Source: Frigidibacter sp. RF13
GTDB lineage: Bacteria > Pseudomonadota > Alphaproteobacteria > Rhodobacterales > Rhodobacteraceae
Reading direction: 5' to 3'
Assembly: GCF_026626305.1 (NCBI RefSeq)
Contig: NZ_JAPNUE010000001.1
Coordinates: 744,001 to 808,000, forward strand
DNA: 64,000 nt
In this document: positions 46,820-54,962 of the stretch, piece after piece
How positions within the stretch are numbered: position 1 is the first letter of the stretch
How the letters are laid out: every line of letters begins with the position of its first letter
The notes under the pieces: generated by a model
Told to the model about the DNA's origin: nothing
Databases searched by the model: none
What the model saw: only the letters and a program-made list of their open reading frames with translations
Position numbers and translations under genes: made by a program

Positions 46820-46894
46820 CCATCTGCCCGGCGCGCGCGGCCCCTTGCAGCCGCCCGCGGCACGGCGTCATATGTGCCCATCAGGGGGCAGATG

Positions 46895-48256
46895 ATGACC
46901 GACCGCCAGAACAGCCGTTCCCATCTTTTCTATCAGACCGACCATCCCCGACCGGTGCTCGACCGCGCCGAGGGCATCTATATGTGGGATGTGGACGGCA
47001 ACCGGTTCATCGACGGCTCGTCCGGTGCGATGGTCTGCAATATCGGCCATTCCAATCCGTATGTGCTCGACGCGATGCGCCGCCAGATGGACCGTTCGAC
47101 CTTCGGCTATCGTCTCCATTTCGTCACCGAAGCGTCTGAGGCGCTGGCCGCAAAGACGGTCGAACTTGCCTGGCCCGGCATGGACCGGGTGTTCTTCGTG
47201 TCCGGCGGGTCGGAGGCGGTGGAATCGGCCCTGAAGCTCGCCCGCCAATATGCGGTCGCGAGCGGCGAGGACCGCCGCTGGAAGGTGATCTCGCGCTGGC
47301 CCTCCTATCATGGCTGCACGCTCGGGGCGCTTGCGATCTCGGGCTATGACGCTCTCGCCGATCCGTTCCGCCCGATGATGCAGGCGATGCCCAAGGTGCC
47401 TGCGCCCCGCGCCTGGCTCGACGGGCTCGACCCGACCGATCCGGCAACCGGGCGCCACTATGCCGAACAACTCGACGCGAAGATCCGCGAGCAAGGCCCC
47501 GACACGGTCCTGGCCTTCATCCTCGAGCCCGTCGGCGGTGCCTCGACCGGCGCGCTGGTGCCGCCCGCGGGCTATATGGAGGCGGTGCGCGAGGTCTGCG
47601 ACCGCCACGGCGTGCTTCTCATCCATGACGAGGTCATGTCGGGTGGCGGCCGCACCGGGCGCTTCTTCGGTGGCCAGAACTGGGCGGCCGCGCCCGATAT
47701 ACTTGCCATCTCGAAGGGTTTCGGCGCGGGCTATGTTCCCTTGGGCGCGATTGTCGCGCGCGGCGACATCGTCGATCGGGTGGTCGAGAAGGGCGGCTTC
47801 CTCCACGGCTTCACCTATGCAGGCAACCCCTTGGCCTGCGCCACCGGCCTCGCCGTAATCGAGGAGATCGAGCGTCAGGGCATGATGGCCAACGCCGTCT
47901 CGACCGGCACGATTCTGAAGGCGGGGCTGGAACGTCTTATGGACCGTTTCCCCTTCATCGGCGATGTACGGGGCATGGGAATGCTTCTGGCCTTCGAACT
48001 GGTCGCCGACCGCGCGACGAAAGAACCGCTACCGCCCGCCTTCAAGGCCTTCGACCGGCTGACCGAGGCAGCCTATCAGCGCGGCCTCATCATCTACCCC
48101 CGCCGCTCGCGCGGCGGATATGCGGGCGATCATCTGATCGTCGCCCCACCGATGATCACCACGCCCGCACAGGTCGAAGAGCTTCTCGGCCTCCTGACCG
48201 AGGCGCTCGCTGCCTTCGGGAACGAGATGGAAAAGGCAGGCATCAAATGCATCTGA
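46895..48256 (+). CDS. Class III aminotransferase (omega-amino acid / beta-amino acid type)
   Basis: A 453-residue PLP aminotransferase. FIDGSSGAMVCNIGHSNPYV opens the fold, VFFVSGGSEAVESALKLARQ binds the cofactor phosphate, and VLLIHDEVMSGGGRTGRFFG contains D245 for the pyridine ring. ILAISKGFGAGYVPLGAIVA carries the Schiff-base lysine K274. FTYAGNPLACATGLAVIEEI and DVRGMGMLLAFELV complete the pattern. I chose the second of two adjacent ATGs (46895), 6 nt after AGGGGG. It lies directly before the BKACE gene, so its keto product may feed that enzyme. Family members transaminate omega- or beta-amino acids and amines. Confidence 0.92.
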   Translation: MTDRQNSRSHLFYQTDHPRPVLDRAEGIYMWDVDGNRFIDGSSGAMVCNIGHSNPYVLDAMRRQMDRSTFGYRLHFVTEASEALAAKTVELAWPGMDRVFFVSGGSEAVESALKLARQYAVASGEDRRWKVISRWPSYHGCTLGALAISGYDALADPFRPMMQAMPKVPAPRAWLDGLDPTDPATGRHYAEQLDAKIREQGPDTVLAFILEPVGGASTGALVPPAGYMEAVREVCDRHGVLLIHDEVMSGGGRTGRFFGGQNWAAAPDILAISKGFGAGYVPLGAIVARGDIVDRVVEKGGFLHGFTYAGNPLACATGLAVIEEIERQGMMANAVSTGTILKAGLERLMDRFPFIGDVRGMGMLLAFELVADRATKEPLPPAFKAFDRLTEAAYQRGLIIYPRRSRGGYAGDHLIVAPPMITTPAQVEELLGLLTEALAAFGNEMEKAGIKCI

Positions 48257-48264
48257 CCCCTGCC

Positions 48265-48322
48265 TCCTCTTCCGTTTCCAAATATCCTCGGGGGAGCGCG
48301 AGGGGGCAGAAAGCCCCCTCGC
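48265..48322 (+). repeat. CAAATATCC-GGGGG intergenic element, copy B
   Basis: CTCTTCCGTTTCCAAATATC, then CTCGGGGG, then a 10-bp hairpin GCGAGGGGGC-AGAAA-GCCCCCTCGC (48298-48322). It matches copy A (7218-7266) in order and spacing, and is likewise placed in the sense direction between two genes of one operon, ending 22 nt before the next start codon. The core differs from copy A at only a few positions. Confidence 0.85.
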
Positions 48323-48344
48323 TCCGCCGTCTGGAACTCGCGCC

Positions 48345-49271
48345 ATGAGCAAGATCATCCTTTCCTGCGCCATCACCGGCTCGATCCACACACCCTCGAT
48401 GTCACCGCACCTTCCGGTGACGGGCGAAGAGATCGCGCGCGCGGCCATTGACGCGGCCGAGGCAGGTGCCGCAATCCTGCATCTTCATGCCCGCGATCCG
48501 GCGAACGGCCGCCCCTCGGCCGACCCCGGCCATTGGGCGGGGTTCCTGCCAGCCATCCATGTGGGCACCGATGCGGTGATCAACATGACCACGGGCGGCT
48601 CGGCGGTGATGACGCTCGACCAGCGGCTCGCCGCGCCGCTGCGCTTCCGGCCCGAGATGTGCAGCCTGAACATGGGCACGATGAATTTCGCGCTCTATCC
48701 GATGGCCAGGCGGATCAGGGACTGGAAACATGACTGGGAAAAATCCTTTCTCGATAATTCAGACGATCTGGTTTTCAAGAACACCCCCAAGGATATAGCA
48801 CATGTCCTTAAAGTAATGGGCGAAGACCGCGGCGCTCGGTTCGAGTTCGAATGCTACGACATCGGCCATCTGACGATGCTCCAGCATTTCGTCCAGCGCG
48901 GCGCGGTGAAACCGCCCTTCTACCTTCAGTTCGTCTTCGGCGTCCTCGGCGGAATGGCCGCGGAACCCGACACGCTGACCCACCTCAAACGCACCGCCGA
49001 CCGGATGTTCGGCGCGGACTATCACTTCTCGGTCCTCGCCGCCGGTCGTTCTCAGATCCCGATGGCGACGATGGCCGCTGCGATGGGGGGCCATGTGCGC
49101 GTCGGACTTGAGGACAATCTCTACATCTCCAAAGGCGTGTTGGCCGAATCGAACGCCCAGCAGGTCCGGCTGATCCGGACCATCGTCGAGGGGCTCGGGC
49201 GCGAGGTCGCGACGCCCGCCGAGGCACGCGCGCTTCTCGGTCTGAAAGGCAAGGAGGCGGTTACGCTATGA
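48345..49271 (+). CDS. BKACE family (beta-keto acid cleavage enzyme, DUF849)
   Basis: A zinc-dependent enzyme that reacts a beta-keto acid with acetyl-CoA to give acetoacetate and a new acyl-CoA. The family is known from 3-keto-5-aminohexanoate cleavage in lysine fermentation, and its members differ in substrate. The 308-residue sequence has zinc ligands H46 and H48 (ILHLHARDP), INMTTGG and EMCSLNMGTMNF, and the block GGHVRVGLEDNLYI at 248-260 holding the last ligand and catalytic acid. It overlaps the GNAT gene by 4 nt and follows the aminotransferase. With the aminotransferase, a beta-amino acid would become a beta-keto acid and then acyl-CoA. The true substrate is unknown. Confidence 0.93.
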   Translation: MSKIILSCAITGSIHTPSMSPHLPVTGEEIARAAIDAAEAGAAILHLHARDPANGRPSADPGHWAGFLPAIHVGTDAVINMTTGGSAVMTLDQRLAAPLRFRPEMCSLNMGTMNFALYPMARRIRDWKHDWEKSFLDNSDDLVFKNTPKDIAHVLKVMGEDRGARFEFECYDIGHLTMLQHFVQRGAVKPPFYLQFVFGVLGGMAAEPDTLTHLKRTADRMFGADYHFSVLAAGRSQIPMATMAAAMGGHVRVGLEDNLYISKGVLAESNAQQVRLIRTIVEGLGREVATPAEARALLGLKGKEAVTL

Positions 49272-49750
49272 CCGGCAGCGGAGCCACCGCGATCACCACG
49301 CGCCGTGCACGGGCAGAAGACGTTCCTCTTGTTCGCGCCATGCTTCAGGCCGTGTCCGATCACGAGGGCGGCCCTCAGGTCGCCTCCGAAGAGGCGCTCC
49401 TCGCGGGCGGGTTTGGCGAGCGGCCGCTTTTTCAGGCGCTCATCGCCCACGAGGCGGGCGAAGACATCGGCATGATCCTCTATTTCCCGGAATATTCCAC
49501 TCACCGCGGCGAGCCCGGCCTGTTCGTTCAGGACCTGTTCGTCGCGCCCGGCGCCCGCGGCCGCGGGCTTGGGCGGCTGCTTCTGAAGGCCGCGATGGAG
49601 GAGCAGGACTGGGGCGCCCGTTATGTGACCCTTGGTGTCGATCCGGAGAACCGCATGGCACTCGATTTCTACGAGATGCTCGGTTTCCGCCGCCGCAAGT
49701 ACCGGCTCCTCCTCCTCGATGGCGCGCCGCTCGCCCGCCTCTGCCGCTGA
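49268..49750 (+). CDS. GNAT family N-acetyltransferase next to BKACE
   Basis: A 160-residue GNAT protein. ITTRRARAEDVPLVRAMLQA is the N-terminal strand-helix, AHEAGEDIGMILYFPEYSTH strands 3-4, and LFVQDLFVAPGARGRGLGRL the acetyl-CoA loop (RGRGLG). LGVDPENRMALDFYEMLGFR is the fold's closing motif. It starts inside the BKACE stop as ATGA, so it is a coupled member of the catabolic operon. It could acetylate the imported amine or a by-product; this is inference. The convergent ROK regulator ends 9 nt away. Confidence 0.88.
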   Translation: MTGSGATAITTRRARAEDVPLVRAMLQAVSDHEGGPQVASEEALLAGGFGERPLFQALIAHEAGEDIGMILYFPEYSTHRGEPGLFVQDLFVAPGARGRGLGRLLLKAAMEEQDWGARYVTLGVDPENRMALDFYEMLGFRRRKYRLLLLDGAPLARLCR

Positions 49751-49759
49751 GCGGCTGCG

Positions 49760-50962
49760 TCAGGCGTTCTGATCGATCAGATAGCGGTAGGACAAGGGAA
49801 TGGCCGCGGCGCCGAGCGAGCGGGCGAGCGGCCCGATCGTGCCTTCGCGGATCGAAAGTGGCCCGACGCCCGCCAGATCGAGCCGGTGGTAATGCTCGTG
49901 CGTTCGGCGCGCCAATTCGGCGCGGACTGACGCCGGCATCCAGCCGTCGATCAAGACCGCCTCCAGCTCGATCAGCGTTGCCGCCGACAGCGAGGCCCAG
50001 GCAAGCCCCGCCGCCGCCCGATCCATCCAGTCCGAGAGAATCCCTTCCCGGAACGGCCAGTGGTCGGGCTTTTCCCACAGAATGTTTGCACTTTCGCCGC
50101 CCGCCTCGATCTGATCGGCAAGCGCCGACATCGAGGCGACCGACAGAAGGCGCTGCATCCGTCCGTCAGGCCCGGGCACCGGCATCGGGCCAACACCCGC
50201 GGCATTGCCGGTCCGGCCGAGGTGCAACTGGCCGTTCAGCACCAGCCCGCCGCCGATGAAAGTACCGAAATAGAAATAAAGGAAGTCCTTGGGCCGGTCG
50301 CCGGTGCCAAACACCAGTTCCGCCCGGCAGGCAGATGTCGCATCGTTCTGGACATGGACGGGAAGGCTGGTCGCCTCGGCAAGCTCAGCCTGTATGTCGC
50401 GTGATCGCCAGGCATCCATCTCAGCCTGCGGCGCACCGATGATTTCCACCCAGCTCCAGAGCTGGAAGGGCATCGCCACGCCCAGCCCACCGATCCGGGC
50501 CCGTCCGTCTGCAGAAAGCGCCCTCGTTACCTGTGGCAGCGCTTCACGCACGAAGGCCACGATCGTGTCGGGCGTCGGATAGCGATAGACCTTTCTGCTC
50601 ATCGCGCGCTCGCGCCCCAGGAAATCCACCAGCGACAGATCAGCCGACCGCCGCCCGATCTTCAGCCCCAGAAAGAAGGCGCCGTCGGGATTGAGCGACA
50701 TCGGCACCGACGGCTGGCCGATCCGGCCCCGGACAGGCTCGCCCCGGACCAGCAGCCCATCCTGTTCGAGCTGCCGCATAATGACCGACACGGTCTGTGC
50801 CGAGAGGCCCGTCATGCGCGCGATATCAGATTTGGCGAGCGCCCCCTCGCCCCGCACCAGCGACAGGACCAGCCGTTCGTTGTGCGCGCGCATGCCCGAG
50901 GCATTCGAGCCTCTGAGGGCGACGAACTCGGTTACGGACCGTTCAGTACTTGCGTCTGTCAT
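49760..50962 (-). CDS. frcR: ROK family transcriptional regulator, probable FrcR
   Basis: A 400-residue repressor-type ROK protein. The winged helix-turn-helix is at about residues 27-80 (ALAKSDIARMTGLSAQTVSV). The C-terminal ROK fold has YFYFGTFIGGGLVLNGQLHL followed by GRTGNAAGVGPMPV. The normal ROK zinc motif (CxCGxxGC) is absent, there being no cysteines after VGPMPV, and the ATP phosphate loop DxGGT reads GLKIGRRSADLSLVD. It therefore probably binds sugar or another effector without kinase activity. It is divergent from frcBCAK across a 318-nt region, which is how frcR lies in rhizobia as I remember it. The specific effector is inferred. Confidence 0.82.
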   Translation of the reverse strand: MTDASTERSVTEFVALRGSNASGMRAHNERLVLSLVRGEGALAKSDIARMTGLSAQTVSVIMRQLEQDGLLVRGEPVRGRIGQPSVPMSLNPDGAFFLGLKIGRRSADLSLVDFLGRERAMSRKVYRYPTPDTIVAFVREALPQVTRALSADGRARIGGLGVAMPFQLWSWVEIIGAPQAEMDAWRSRDIQAELAEATSLPVHVQNDATSACRAELVFGTGDRPKDFLYFYFGTFIGGGLVLNGQLHLGRTGNAAGVGPMPVPGPDGRMQRLLSVASMSALADQIEAGGESANILWEKPDHWPFREGILSDWMDRAAAGLAWASLSAATLIELEAVLIDGWMPASVRAELARRTHEHYHRLDLAGVGPLSIREGTIGPLARSLGAAAIPLSYRYLIDQNA

Positions 50963-51280
50963 CGTCTGGCCTGTTCAGGGGCAAAACCGCCGAAACCATA
51001 CCCCGGCGCGTTCGGCGGTGTAGCGGGGCCCGGCCCGGCGCAGCAAGGGCGCGCAAATTTGCTGTTCGAGATCATTTCCCCGCCGCGTCCGATCCACGCA
51101 TTGGCCTTTAACCTGCGCGGCGTCATGGCTTCTGTCAATAATAATTCATTCTGATTTATTTAAGTTGACGCGGCCGCGCGAATCGGTTTCCCTATAGGCA
51201 TCGCCGGGGGCCTGCGACATCCGGACGATCAATACATGATCAATGCTCAGGGGCGCTCGCCCTTCTCTCGGGAGGATAAT
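50963..51280. promoter_or_regulatory. Divergent frcR / frcB control region
   Basis: 318 nt with no plausible gene. On the frcR side is an inverted repeat ACCGCCGAA (50986-50994) / TTCGGCGGT (51011-51019). In the middle is a strongly AT-rich block (51135-51166, around TCAATAATAATTCATTCTGA) that should include the promoter and a ROK-type operator, which are AT-rich in E. coli NagC/Mlc. Near frcB the heptamer GATCAAT is repeated directly at 51227-51233 and 51238-51244. GGGAGGA precedes the frcB ATG by 4-5 nt. Confidence 0.55.
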
Positions 51281-52297
51281 ATGACGTTCAAGACCACCGC
51301 GCTCATGGGGGCCGCTGCCCTCGCGCTCACCGCGGGCGCTGCTTCGGCCGCCGATCTCGCCTGCCTCATCACCAAGAACAACACCAACCCCTTCTTCGTG
51401 AAGATGAAGGAAGGCGCCGAAGCGGCCGCGACCGCCGCCGGCCTCGACTTCCAGGCCTATGCCGGTGAAAAGGACGGCGACGCCGCCCCGCAGATCACCG
51501 CGATCGAAAACTGCATGGCCGCCGGCGCAAAGGGGATCCTGATCACTGCCTCGAACGACAGCGTCATCCCGGCGCTGAAGGACGCCCGCGCAGCCGGCAT
51601 CCTCGTCATCGCGCTCGACACGCCGATTGCCGATCCCGAAGCCCAGGACATGACCTTCGCCACCGACAATTTCGAGGCGGGCCTGCGCATCGGCAAATGG
51701 GCCGCAGGCAAGCTCGGCGCTGACGGCGTCGCCAATGCGAAGATCGCCATGCTCGACATCAACAAGGACAATATCTCGGTCGACGTCGCCCGCGACACTG
51801 GCTTCCTCGTCGGCTTCGGCATCGAGGTTCCGGATCTCTCCGTGATGGGTTCGGAAAACGACCCGCGCGTCATCGGCCATGAATCCTCGGACGCGAACCC
51901 CGAAGGCGGCCTCCGCGCGATGGAAACGCTTCTGGCCAAGGATCCCGACATCAACGTCGTCTACACGATCAACGAACCCGCCGCCGAAGGTGCCTACCAG
52001 GCACTGAAGAATGCAGGCAAGGAAGGCCAGGCGATCATCGTTTCCGTCGACGGCGGCTGCCCCGGCGTCGCCTCGGTCAAGTCGGGCGTGATCGGCGCCA
52101 CCTCGCAGCAATATCCGCTGCTGATGGCCTCGAAGGGCATCGAGGCGATCGCGGCCTACGCCGCCGACGGCACCAAGCCCGCCGCCTCCGAAGGCCTGTC
52201 CTTCTTCAACACCGGTGTGAACCTCGTCACCGACCAGCCGGTCGAGGGCGTCGAATCGATCGACTCCACAAAGGGCACCGAACTCTGCTGGGGCTGA
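51281..52297 (+). CDS. frcB: Sugar ABC transporter substrate-binding protein, FrcB (fructose type)
   Basis: A 338-residue periplasmic protein of the RbsB/FrcB (Peripla_BP_4) family. Signal peptide residues 1-23 (TTALMGAAALALTAGAASA). The mature N-terminus DLACLITKNNTNPFFVKMKE is as in rhizobial FrcB. ENCMAAGAKGILITASNDSV and VVYTINEPAAEGAYQAL follow the fold. The frame opens at 51236, but the ATG at 51281 has a strong Shine-Dalgarno and starts the signal peptide. It is followed by a hairpin and by frcC, frcA and frcK, the exact frc order. Fructose (with mannose and ribose as possible ligands) is inferred from that order. Confidence 0.93.
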   Translation: MTFKTTALMGAAALALTAGAASAADLACLITKNNTNPFFVKMKEGAEAAATAAGLDFQAYAGEKDGDAAPQITAIENCMAAGAKGILITASNDSVIPALKDARAAGILVIALDTPIADPEAQDMTFATDNFEAGLRIGKWAAGKLGADGVANAKIAMLDINKDNISVDVARDTGFLVGFGIEVPDLSVMGSENDPRVIGHESSDANPEGGLRAMETLLAKDPDINVVYTINEPAAEGAYQALKNAGKEGQAIIVSVDGGCPGVASVKSGVIGATSQQYPLLMASKGIEAIAAYAADGTKPAASEGLSFFNTGVNLVTDQPVEGVESIDSTKGTELCWG

Positions 52298-52324
52298 GGT
52301 TCGTCACGAGTGGCTTGATATGTG

Positions 52325-52350
52325 GAAGGGCGGCTTTACAGTCGCCCTTC
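52325..52350 (+). terminator. Hairpin between frcB and frcC
   Basis: GAAGGGCG / CGCCCTTC, 8-bp stem and 10-nt loop, 27 nt after the frcB stop and 51 nt before frcC. Followed by TTCAC, not a T-run. Consistent with partial termination or mRNA-end protection that favours frcB. Confidence 0.6.
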
Positions 52351-52401
52351 TTCACAAGGCGCGCGCCCTGACCGGCATGCGCCCGGCAGGGGAAGATTGA
52401 C

Positions 52402-53478
52402 ATGAGCACACCAGACGCGCCGACGAAGACCATTTCCGATTTCGAATCCACCCTCAACCGCGCCGACGCGGCGGTGGCCTCATTCGAACAGGACGACCGC
52501 ACCTTCATCCACGTCTTGCGCAATTTCCTCAGGCGCAATCCGACGATGATCCCGGCGCTTGTGCTTCTGATCTCGATCGCCGCCTTCTCGATCGTCGCGC
52601 CGCGCTTCTTCGGCATCGGCGCCCTGTCGACGGTTCTGAAGCAGGTGACGGTCACCGGCTTCGTCGCCCTTGCCCAGACGTTGATCATTCTGACCGCCGG
52701 CATCGACCTTTCCGTTGGCGCGATCCTCGTCGTTTCCTCGCTCGTGATGGGCAACCTCGCCATCGGCGGCACGCCCGTCCTGATCGCGGTCGCCATCGGC
52801 ATCGCGACCGGCGGCGTGATGGGGCTCGCAAACGGCCTCCTCGTCGCGCGCGTCAAGCTGCCGCCCTTCATCGTGACGCTCGGCACGCTGTCGGTCTTCA
52901 CTTCGCTGAAGCTCTGGTATTCGCAGTCGGAGTCGATCCGCAATGCCGATATCGTCGACAAATCGCCCGGCCTCCTCTGGTTCGGCCAGGGCTACAACAT
53001 CGCTGGCGCCTCGATCTCCTATGGCGGCATTACGCTGATCCTATTGGCGGGACTTCTCTGGTATGTCCTGAACCACACCGCCTGGGGCCGTCACGTTCAT
53101 GCAGTGGGCGATGATCCCGACGCCGCGATGCTCTCGGGCATCCATGTCGACCGCACGCTCATATCCGTCTACGCCGTCGCAGGCCTGATCTGCGGCTTCG
53201 CCGCTTGGATCGCCATCGGCCGCGTAGGGTCCGTCTCGCCCATCGCGTTCGAGACGGTGAACCTCGGCTCGATCACCGCCGTGGTGATCGGCGGCACCTC
53301 ACTCTTCGGCGGGCGCGGCTCGATTGTCGGCTCCGTCCTCGGCGCCTTCATCGTCGGCGTCTTCAACACCGGCCTCTCGCTCGCCGGGGTGGACGATTAC
53401 TGGCAGATGTTCGCGGCAGGCTGCCTCGTCATCATCGCGGTAGCACTCGACCAATGGCTGCGGAGGGCCTCGCAATGA
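52402..53478 (+). CDS. frcC: Sugar ABC transporter permease, FrcC
   Basis: A 358-residue RbsC/AraH-type permease with eight to ten helices. A roughly 45-residue cytoplasmic N-terminus rich in charged residues (ADAAVASFEQDDRTFIHVLR) precedes helix 1. LAQTLIILTAGIDLSVGAIL is the hallmark of the family. VARVKLPPFIVTLGTLSVFT, SLFGGRGSIVGSVLGAFIVG and the tail DDYWQMFAAGCLVIIAVALD follow. It overlaps frcA by 4 nt. The permease acts as a homodimer with FrcA. Confidence 0.94.
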   Translation: MSTPDAPTKTISDFESTLNRADAAVASFEQDDRTFIHVLRNFLRRNPTMIPALVLLISIAAFSIVAPRFFGIGALSTVLKQVTVTGFVALAQTLIILTAGIDLSVGAILVVSSLVMGNLAIGGTPVLIAVAIGIATGGVMGLANGLLVARVKLPPFIVTLGTLSVFTSLKLWYSQSESIRNADIVDKSPGLLWFGQGYNIAGASISYGGITLILLAGLLWYVLNHTAWGRHVHAVGDDPDAAMLSGIHVDRTLISVYAVAGLICGFAAWIAIGRVGSVSPIAFETVNLGSITAVVIGGTSLFGGRGSIVGSVLGAFIVGVFNTGLSLAGVDDYWQMFAAGCLVIIAVALDQWLRRASQ

Positions 53479-54260
53479 CCGTGAAACCGATCCTCAGCGC
53501 CCGTGGCCTGATGAAGCGTTATGGCACCGTGGTGGCCATGAACGGCGCCGACTTCGAGCTGATGCCTAACGAGATCATCGCGGTCATCGGCGACAATGGC
53601 GCGGGCAAGTCGACGCTGATCAAGGCGCTGTCCGGCGCGGTGGCGCCCGACCACGGCACGATCGAGCTGGACGGCAAGCCCGTCCACTTCCGCTCCCCCG
53701 ACGAGGCGCGCCAGGCCGGGATCGAGACGGTCTACCAGAACCTCGCCCTCTCGCCCGCGCTCTCGATCGCCGACAACATGTTCCTCGGCCGTGAATGGCG
53801 GGCGCCGGGCGTGATGGGCAGCCTCTTTCGCAAGATGGACCGGACGCGGATGGAACAATTCGCCCGCGACAAGCTCAGCGAACTGGGCCTGATGACCATC
53901 CAGGACATAACCCAGCCGGTCGAAACGCTCTCGGGCGGCCAGCGGCAGGGCGTGGCAGTGGCCCGCGCCGCGGCCTTCGGCTCGAAAGTGGTGATCCTCG
54001 ACGAACCGACCGCCGCGCTTGGCGTGAAGGAAAGCCGCCGGGTGCTGGAACTCATCCGCGACGTCCGGGCGCGCGGCATCCCGATCATCCTCATCTCCCA
54101 CAACATGCCGCATGTGTTCGAGGTCGCCGACCGCATCCACATCCACCGGCTGGGCCGCCGGCTCTGCGTCATCGACCCCAAGGAATATACGATGGCCGAT
54201 GCAGTCGCTTTCATGACCGGCGCCAAACTGCCCGACGGCATGGACGCGGACGCCGCATGA
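53475..54260 (+). CDS. frcA: Sugar ABC transporter ATP-binding protein, FrcA
   Basis: A 261-residue single-module ATPase. Walker A is GDNGAGKS, the Q-loop TVYQNLALSPALSI, the signature LSGGQRQGVAVARA, Walker B VVILDEPTAALGV and the switch LISHNMPHV. Most sugar ATPases of this family (RbsA, XylG) are double-module proteins of about 500 residues. A single module matches FrcA, which supports the frc assignment. A longer frame from 53205 is within frcC and is a shadow. The gene overlaps frcC and frcK by 4 nt each. Confidence 0.95.
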   Translation: MTVKPILSARGLMKRYGTVVAMNGADFELMPNEIIAVIGDNGAGKSTLIKALSGAVAPDHGTIELDGKPVHFRSPDEARQAGIETVYQNLALSPALSIADNMFLGREWRAPGVMGSLFRKMDRTRMEQFARDKLSELGLMTIQDITQPVETLSGGQRQGVAVARAAAFGSKVVILDEPTAALGVKESRRVLELIRDVRARGIPIILISHNMPHVFEVADRIHIHRLGRRLCVIDPKEYTMADAVAFMTGAKLPDGMDADAA

Positions 54261-54865
54261 CGCCCGAGGCGCTGGCCGATCTGATCCGGACCCGCGCCGA
54301 AGCTGCCAGCGGCGCCCGCTTTCTCGCGGGCCTCGCCGGCCCCCCCGGTTCGGGCAAATCGACGCTTGCCGCCGATCTGGCGCGGCACCTCGGCGAGATG
54401 GCAAAGGTCGTACCGATGGACGGGTTCCATTATGACGACAGGCTTCTGGCTATGCTCGGGCTCTCCAGCCGGAAGGGCGCGCCGGAAACCTTCGACGCCG
54501 CAGGTTTTCTGCACCTCCTCGCCCGTCTCAGGACAGAGGTGCGCGTCGCCATCCCGATCTTCGACCGGGGCATGGAATTGTCCCGTGCCGCCGCCGATCT
54601 GGTGACCGAGGATCACCGGATCCTGATCGTCGAGGGCAATTACCTCCTCCTTGACGAAGCGCCATGGCGCGACATCAGGCGCCGCCTTGACCTGACAATC
54701 ATGCTGGACCCGCCGGAGGAGGAGCTTCTCCGCCGCCTTCGCGCTCGCTGGGCGCACTACGGGCGGTCGGAAGCCGCTGCAGAAGACTGGATCGCCACCA
54801 ATGACCTGCCGAACATCCGCCGCGTCCGCGACGGGTCGGGACCGGCGGATATCGTGCTGCCCTGA
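54257..54865 (+). CDS. frcK: FrcK-like P-loop kinase
   Basis: A 202-residue P-loop protein of the uridine kinase/pantothenate kinase type. Walker A is GPPGSGKSTLAADLARHLGE at residues 28-47, VVPMDGFHYDDRLLAMLGLS provides the kinase Asp-Gly-Phe-His-Tyr segment, and RILIVEGNYLLLDEAPWRDI and RRLRARWAHYGRSEAAAEDW follow. FrcK of the frcBCAK operon is of this type. It overlaps frcA by 4 nt. The substrate (fructose, or a pantothenate-like group) is not settled by the sequence. A small hairpin TCTACG / CGTAGA lies just behind it (54872-54891). Confidence 0.88.
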   Translation: MTPEALADLIRTRAEAASGARFLAGLAGPPGSGKSTLAADLARHLGEMAKVVPMDGFHYDDRLLAMLGLSSRKGAPETFDAAGFLHLLARLRTEVRVAIPIFDRGMELSRAAADLVTEDHRILIVEGNYLLLDEAPWRDIRRRLDLTIMLDPPEEELLRRLRARWAHYGRSEAAAEDWIATNDLPNIRRVRDGSGPADIVLP

Positions 54866-54962
54866 TCCGCCTCTACGCCGAAGGTCGTAGACCCCTGCCC
54901 CGCCTCCACCCTTGACCTGCGCCGCGCGAGGCTGAAGCATGGCCACGATCAGAGGAGGCACC

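Noticed and set aside
51165..51198. TTGACG with TATAGG as frcB promoter
   Set aside because: The spacing is 22 nt, too long for a normal sigma-70 promoter.
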